From Pseudobutyrivibrio sp. MD2005 (GTDB taxonomy: Bacteria > Bacillota > Clostridia > Lachnospirales > Lachnospiraceae), in NCBI RefSeq assembly GCF_000621865.1, contig NZ_KK211359.1, forward strand, positions 1 through 64,000: a stretch of DNA of 64,000 nt, written 5' to 3'. Under the pieces are notes generated by a model. That model was not told the DNA's origin and made no database searches. It was given only the letters and a program-made list of their open reading frames with translations. The translations under genes and the position numbers were made by a program. Shown here piece after piece: positions 62,002-64,000 of the stretch (position 1 is the first letter of the stretch; each line of letters opens with the position of its first letter).

Positions 62002-63818
62002 TGAAAAAATCCATTTTAAAGACGCAGATTTTAAGGGTCAAGAGGGCGTCAAAAAGGAGAAGTATACAGCTTATTATTTCTTTTTCTTTTACTATTGTCG
62101 CAATCATAAGCATGACTTTTATGGCCCTTGCTTTTTATAAAAACTTTATAAATGCTACCAGGCAAAATGCTATAGATAATAATAAGCAGATTGTTGCGCA
62201 GATGGGGTTAAATGTTAATTCGTATTTACGTAATATGATGGGCATATCTAACAGTATGTACTATAGCGTAATTAAGAATATGGATTTGACTAGCGATACC
62301 ATGACAAAAGAGATGGATATTTTGTATGAGGCTAATAAGGATGATTTGATTAGTATCGCCTGCGTATCTCAAGATGGTGCGCTTATTTCAGCTGCACCCA
62401 TTGCCACTAGAAAAGCTGGAGTAGATTTTACAGATCAGGACTGGTTTACAAGCAGTGAAGAGAAGTTTGAAAACTTCCATTTTTCTAAGCCACATGTCCA
62501 AAACATGTTTGAAAGTAGTAATTATAGATACTACTGGGTTGTATCTCTGAGTCGAAGTGTTGACCTTAATTTTATGGGGTACACCCGTCGCGGTACACTT
62601 CTTGTTGATATGAATTATTCTGCAATTGAGCAGATGTTTTCAAGAGTAAATGAAACAGGTACAGGTTATGTATATCTCATAGATTCTGATGGAGAGATTA
62701 TTTATCATCCAGCACAGAAAGCAATTTATGCAGGGCTTGTTAACGAGAATAATCTTGTGGCTGCCACATATGATGATGGCGATTACATAGAAGAGTTCGA
62801 GGGAGAAGAAAGAGCTGTTGTTGTAAAGACTGTGGGCTACACCGGATGGAAGATAGTTTCAGTTGTTCCTATAAATCAGCTGGGAGAACGATTCAATCAG
62901 CTTCGTGCATTCATGCTCATTATTATCACTGTTACAATCTTTTTGATTTTATTCGGTAATATTTTTATTTCAAAAATTGTGACAGACCCAATTCGAAAGC
63001 TTGAAGATTCCCTTAATACAATCGATGCTGGTGAATTGAATGAAGAGAGAATCTTTATTGGTGGATCTCATGAAATTAGGCATCTTGGAAGGACTATAAA
63101 ATCTTTGGTTGTTCAGATGCGTACCATGATGGACGAGAGAGTTGCTGAGCAAAAGGAAAAACGTAAATCCGAATTGAATGCACTGCAGGCTCAAATTAAT
63201 CCGCACTTTTTGTACAACACTTTGGATTCGATTGTATGGATGATAGAGGCTGAAAAATACCCAGAGGCGATTTCCATGATTACAAGCCTTGCGTCACTAT
63301 TTAGAATCAGTCTGAGTAAGGGAAATAACATCATCACTATTAAGGATGAAGTTACCCACGCCAAGAACTATTTGGCTATTCAAAAGGTGCGTTACAAGAA
63401 TAAGTTTGATGCCACAATAGATATTGATCCAGCAATTGAAAACTGCATCACAATCAAGCTCATTATCCAGCCGTTAATTGAAAATGCCATTTATCATGCC
63501 GTTGGAGATTTGTATGATGAGGGCTTGATAGAGATTAAAGGCTATGAAAAAGACGGTGATATCTATATTGAGGTTAAGGATAATGGTATGGGTATTCCAG
63601 AAGATAAGCTCAAAGATTTGCTGGTGGAAAAGACTCATTCCAGCAAGAAAGGTTCAGGTATAGGACTATGGAATATCAATCAGCGAATCAATCTTTATTT
63701 CAAGGAGGACTACGGTCTTAAACTGGAGAGCGAATTAGATGAAGGTACCACTGCAATTATTCATCTTCCTAAAATCACATACGAGGAATACATAGGAGGT
63801 GAAGAGAATGCGAAATAA
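62001..63818 (+). CDS. YesM-type sensor histidine kinase
   Basis: 605 residues. Membrane segment at about 30-50, extracellular Cache-like sensor domain (about 55-295), second segment (about 305-325), HAMP (about 325-380), then the His_kinase domain with phospho-acceptor in LNALQAQINPHFLYNTLDSI (about residue 400) and HATPase motifs LIENAIYHAV, VKDNGMGIPEDKL, GSGIGLWNI. Phosphorylates the adjacent YesN-type regulator. Its end overlaps the following gene by 11 bases. Confidence 0.93.
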   Translation: MKKSILKTQILRVKRASKRRSIQLIISFSFTIVAIISMTFMALAFYKNFINATRQNAIDNNKQIVAQMGLNVNSYLRNMMGISNSMYYSVIKNMDLTSDTMTKEMDILYEANKDDLISIACVSQDGALISAAPIATRKAGVDFTDQDWFTSSEEKFENFHFSKPHVQNMFESSNYRYYWVVSLSRSVDLNFMGYTRRGTLLVDMNYSAIEQMFSRVNETGTGYVYLIDSDGEIIYHPAQKAIYAGLVNENNLVAATYDDGDYIEEFEGEERAVVVKTVGYTGWKIVSVVPINQLGERFNQLRAFMLIIITVTIFLILFGNIFISKIVTDPIRKLEDSLNTIDAGELNEERIFIGGSHEIRHLGRTIKSLVVQMRTMMDERVAEQKEKRKSELNALQAQINPHFLYNTLDSIVWMIEAEKYPEAISMITSLASLFRISLSKGNNIITIKDEVTHAKNYLAIQKVRYKNKFDATIDIDPAIENCITIKLIIQPLIENAIYHAVGDLYDEGLIEIKGYEKDGDIYIEVKDNGMGIPEDKLKDLLVEKTHSSKKGSGIGLWNINQRINLYFKEDYGLKLESELDEGTTAIIHLPKITYEEYIGGEENAK

Positions 63819-64000
63819 CAAATTGTTGACAGCTTCATTCATAGCTCTTTTGGTTCTCATTATTATTGAATTATTCGTATATGCGAATTACAACAAGCTG
63901 ACAGAGGATGAGGTATCAATATCATTCGTGGTTACCGGTGATAATCTGGATGCCTGGGAGAATATGAAATCTGGTGCTCAAACAGCAGCGTTAGATAGAA
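63808..64000 (+). CDS. membrane-anchored sugar-binding protein, partial at window end
   Basis: The first 64 codons are present. RBS TAGGAGG precedes the ATG. One N-terminal hydrophobic segment (LLTASFIALLVLIIIELFVYAN) without a lipobox Cys, then VSISFVVTGDNLDAWENMKSGAQTAALDR, the start of a LacI/ribose-type periplasmic-binding fold. Translational coupling to the kinase suggests an anchored ligand sensor that works with the kinase, as in other YesM systems with a third binding-protein component. Truncated by the window edge. Confidence 0.75.
   Translation, partial: MRNNKLLTASFIALLVLIIIELFVYANYNKLTEDEVSISFVVTGDNLDAWENMKSGAQTAALDR

Overview
The window is about 64 kb of a low-GC Firmicute chromosome, most likely a rumen or gut Lachnospiraceae of the Butyrivibrio/Pseudobutyrivibrio type. 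This is an inference from gene content: a DUF5688 protein, the GGGtGRT pair, a C-GCAxxG-C-C protein, Clostridia-type gene orders, AGGAGG ribosome sites and no sign of plasmid or phage replication genes. Most genes lie on the + strand in short operons closed by clear intrinsic terminators. I see no CRISPR array, complete IS element, rRNA or prophage.

Layout. 1-3.5 kb is a scarred accessory patch: the 3' end of an SMR drug-efflux gene, a Nudix hydrolase, a flavin reductase-like protein, an intact AbiEi-like antitoxin followed by a truncated AbiEii-like toxin, a 22-codon stub of a regulator-like gene, and phzF. A 43-nt sequence occurs at both ends of this patch. 3.5-9.7 kb holds MutT-type, EamA and TcdA genes, a minus-strand iron-sulfur/cysteine cluster divergent from an HxlR regulator, and an OFA-family transporter. 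tRNA-Pro(CGG) is at 9.7 kb. 9.9-15.2 kb holds a LytTR regulator with a two-repeat operator, a LiaF-like protein, membrane proteins, an SDR enzyme and surE. 15.2-18.2 kb is a complete preQ0/preQ1 operon (queD-queE-folE-queC-queF) behind a candidate preQ1 riboswitch; queH, acting later in queuosine synthesis, is at 33 kb. 18.3-27.3 kb is the Clostridial asp23-nusB-xseA-xseB-ispA-dxs-tlyA-nadK-argR-recN block. 28.7-32.4 kb is potABCD on the minus strand behind tRNA-Thr(CGT). 33-42.5 kb carries argH, asd, a DUF234-type ATPase, a topoisomerase III with six C-terminal zinc-ribbon repeats, and a hexapeptide-repeat protein. 42.5-46 kb is a ydjI-ydjG-ydjH-like membrane-stress cluster. 46.2-48 kb is a NifU-like scaffold with its GGGtGRT partner. 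48.8-55.4 kb holds an aldolase, a glycosyltransferase, a phosphopantetheinyl transferase, ilvN-ilvC, an AP2-like protein and azlCD. 55.6-64 kb is a ChvE/GguAB-type sugar ABC importer followed by a YesN/YesM-type two-component system and a membrane-anchored sugar-binding protein cut by the window end.

The outstanding signal is a family of three giant hairpin elements (called GHE-1 to GHE-3 here) at about 27.26-27.96, 48.07-48.75 and 59.56-60.36 kb. They fill the only long gene-free stretches and all face the same way. Each folds almost end to end into one arm of about 0.7-0.8 kb. The two arms complement each other through a conserved core of 473, 473 and 484 nt. The core has conserved internal loops and a two-hairpin apex, and it is flanked by GC-rich stems whose sequence is unrelated between copies although pairing is kept in each. 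Most arm-to-arm substitutions leave G-U pairs when read as + strand RNA. I read this as a probable undescribed large structured RNA family, or a mobile element built on one.
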